Below, one piece after another: positions 32,555 to 34,066 of a stretch of DNA of 34,066 nt (its first letter is position 1; each line of letters opens with the position of its first letter). Under the pieces are notes generated by a model, which saw nothing but the letters and a program-made list of their open reading frames with translations, was not told where the DNA came from and ran no database searches. The position numbers and the translations under genes were made by a program. Source of the DNA: Clostridia bacterium (GTDB lineage: Bacteria; Bacillota; Clostridia; Christensenellales; DTU072); NCBI GenBank assembly GCA_017461065.1, contig JAFTZC010000023.1:1-34066 (forward strand). Reading direction: 5' to 3'.

Positions 32555-33806
32555 TGTGCCCACCTATCATTTTATTGCGTTCTTTTTGAGTGGATTCTTC
32601 CAAAATATCAAACCCACGAAGTATGGAGTTTTTGCCAAACTTATCTTTTATCGATAGTACGCTAAGCTCCAGATTTTTTTCTTTTTCTAAAAAATCGAAG
32701 TTTGTAAACAGGTCGTATCCAATCGCGCTTTCGTCGGAAATATAGCTAAAAGATATTCCTAATCTTCTAATCGGGAATCCTATAGCCGCGTGTTTAAGAA
32801 AAAGGTCGTTTACGTACTTACTGATAGTACTATAAGATGAAGTAGCAAACTTAAACTTAACCGAGCCACCGCTTGGCGGAATACTGTCTTTAGAATATCC
32901 TATATAAATTCCAACTCCGCCTGCAATAAGGTGCCTTTTTAAAAGTTCCTGCGTGCAGCTCAGCGCCATTTCTTGAAGTACCGTGTAGGCTTTATCGGTT
33001 TCATAGTCACAAAACAATATTTGCGAAGTAGATATACTCCTTGATTTCCTCTTATAATTTTTAATATCACTAATAGTACAGCTTTCTTTTCCGTTTGCGT
33101 GGTCAATTAGTAGCTCAGCGTTTATTCCAAACTCTTTATATAGTAAATAGGACGGGGTTTTAGTTACGTCTTCCATAGTATATACTCCGTACTTTTTTAA
33201 TCTATTTATAGTTCCTTTGGATATACCCCAAAAGTCACTAAGCGGAGTGTGTTGCCAAAGCGTTTCTTTGAATAGTTTTTCGGTTAAAAATCCAATATGA
33301 TTAGCACTCTTTTTTGCCGAAATATCAAGCGCAACTTTTGATAAAAACAAATTGCTACCAACGCCTGCCGTAGCAGGAATACGTATCTTATCTTCAATCT
33401 CTTTCATAAGAAATTTTGCAAAAGATATAGGTGTGGTTTTATAGGTTTTTAGGTAGGAAGTAATGTCTAAAAAAGCTTCGTCAATAGAGTAAACGTGTAT
33501 GTCGTCAGGCGATATATAATTAAGATAAATATCATATATATCGGCTGCATATTGTATGTATTTTTTCATACGCGGCTTAGCATCGATAAACTTAACGTTT
33601 TTAGGAATATCGTTTATTCTGCATCTATTCTTAATTCCAAGAGATTTCATTTTTGGTGTAATAGCCAAACATATTGCATTGTCCCCACGTTTGATATCTG
33701 CCACGACAAGGCAGGTTTCAAAAGGATTTAAGCCCCTTTCAGCACACTCGACGGAGGCGAAAAAGCACTTCATATCAATGCAAAGATACCATCTATTTTC
33801 ACTCAT
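32544..33806 (-). CDS. Y-family translesion DNA polymerase (UmuC/UvrX type)
   Basis: This 420-residue polymerase copies past DNA lesions. The metal-binding motifs are C-I-D-M-K-C-F-F-A-S-V-E (D11) and Y-S-I-D-E-A-F-L-D (D109/E110). A helix-hairpin-helix region follows (W-G-I-S-K-G-T-I-N-R-L-K-K-Y-G-V near 200), then the little-finger domain. The YolD partner and LexA box fit the UvrX/UmuC-like group of Bacillota rather than housekeeping DinB. ATG 33806 is preferred; the open frame extends two codons further to a TTG. The ribosome binding site is poor, which may keep expression low. Confidence 0.93.
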   Translation of the reverse strand: MSENRWYLCIDMKCFFASVECAERGLNPFETCLVVADIKRGDNAICLAITPKMKSLGIKNRCRINDIPKNVKFIDAKPRMKKYIQYAADIYDIYLNYISPDDIHVYSIDEAFLDITSYLKTYKTTPISFAKFLMKEIEDKIRIPATAGVGSNLFLSKVALDISAKKSANHIGFLTEKLFKETLWQHTPLSDFWGISKGTINRLKKYGVYTMEDVTKTPSYLLYKEFGINAELLIDHANGKESCTISDIKNYKRKSRSISTSQILFCDYETDKAYTVLQEMALSCTQELLKRHLIAGGVGIYIGYSKDSIPPSGGSVKFKFATSSYSTISKYVNDLFLKHAAIGFPIRRLGISFSYISDESAIGYDLFTNFDFLEKEKNLELSVLSIKDKFGKNSILRGFDILEESTQKERNKMIGGHNGE

Positions 33807-33831
33807 AATCAACCATTTTATTCCATAAATA

Positions 33832-33881
33832 CAAACATTTGTTCGTATATTTAGTATATAACTAAAACTTCAAAATGTCAA
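33832..33881 (-). promoter_or_regulatory. LexA-controlled promoter of the polymerase-YolD pair
   Basis: On the minus strand TTGACA (33881-33876), 17 bases, TATACT (33858-33853). Directly after, CGAACAAATGTTTG (33845-33832) fits the Gram-positive LexA/DinR consensus CGAAC-RNRY-GTTYG at every position. It overlaps the expected start point, so LexA would block transcription until SOS induction. Confidence 0.88.
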
Positions 33882-34066
33882 CGTTTAAAAACTGCCATAT
33901 TATGGGTGATATATAGAAAGTAACGAAATTGTTACGTATAAAAACGTAATGAAAGTTATAGCCAAATAACATTATCGTTTGTATTAGCGTAAAAGAACAA
34001 TAGAATATATGTTAAACGACTCTAATTAGGATAAATAATTACACTATAAGTAAACGAAAAGAGAAC

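Noticed and set aside
33891..34066. Possible gene or RNA at the right edge
   Set aside because: Only AT-rich sequence with two short inverted repeats (GTAAC/GTTAC, TTACG/CGTAA) is visible; no frame or RNA signature can be supported.

Overview
The window looks like a chromosomal segment around the replication origin of a Bacillota (Firmicutes) bacterium, most likely an uncultured clostridial gut lineage. The support is: sigma-A type promoters (TTGACA/TATAAT), a Gram-positive LexA/DinR box, a dnaA-dnaN pair with perfect TTATCCACA DnaA boxes between them, Shine-Dalgarno sites of the GGAGG type, many lipobox lipoproteins and no outer-membrane genes. The taxonomic placement below phylum is inference.

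Left arm (1-5988, minus strand): three large surface lipoproteins lie in tandem (one runs off the left edge). Each has the same Cys/His motif just after the lipidated cysteine. The first carries a TlpA/thioredoxin-like domain with CSPC. The first and second share a C-terminal module that I do not recognise.

Centre (6328-23084, plus strand): one apparent operon of about 16.8 kb, with no convincing internal terminator. It encodes a giant S8 subtilisin-like protease (PA insert, Ig-like domains, about 25 BspA-type leucine-rich repeats, C-terminal membrane anchor), a surface lipoprotein, an unusually large family-5 peptide-binding lipoprotein that also ends in a membrane segment and an acidic cytoplasmic tail, the permeases OppB and OppC, the ATPases OppD and OppF, and a 98-residue single-pass membrane protein. 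The natural reading is an extracellular protein-digestion and peptide-import system. The opposite charges on the cytoplasmic tails of its members are its most unusual property. A rho-independent terminator ends the operon.

Accessory stretch (23118-24738): an orphan AT-rich lipoprotein gene is flanked by two direct copies of a repeat built from GTGAAG units and small hairpins. A 600-base gene-free region follows, holding palindromes, a phased array of TGACA half-sites and a large nested inverted repeat.

Right part (24739-34066): a cytoplasmic GH3 beta-glucosidase (minus) is divergent from an exported alpha/beta hydrolase and an S51 peptidase. Then come dnaA (apparently leaderless), an origin-like spacer and dnaN. 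On the far side, convergent to dnaN, lies a LexA-controlled Y-family polymerase plus YolD-like gene pair. If the origin is between dnaA and dnaN, the protease-opp operon and the polymerase pair are both transcribed head-on to replication.
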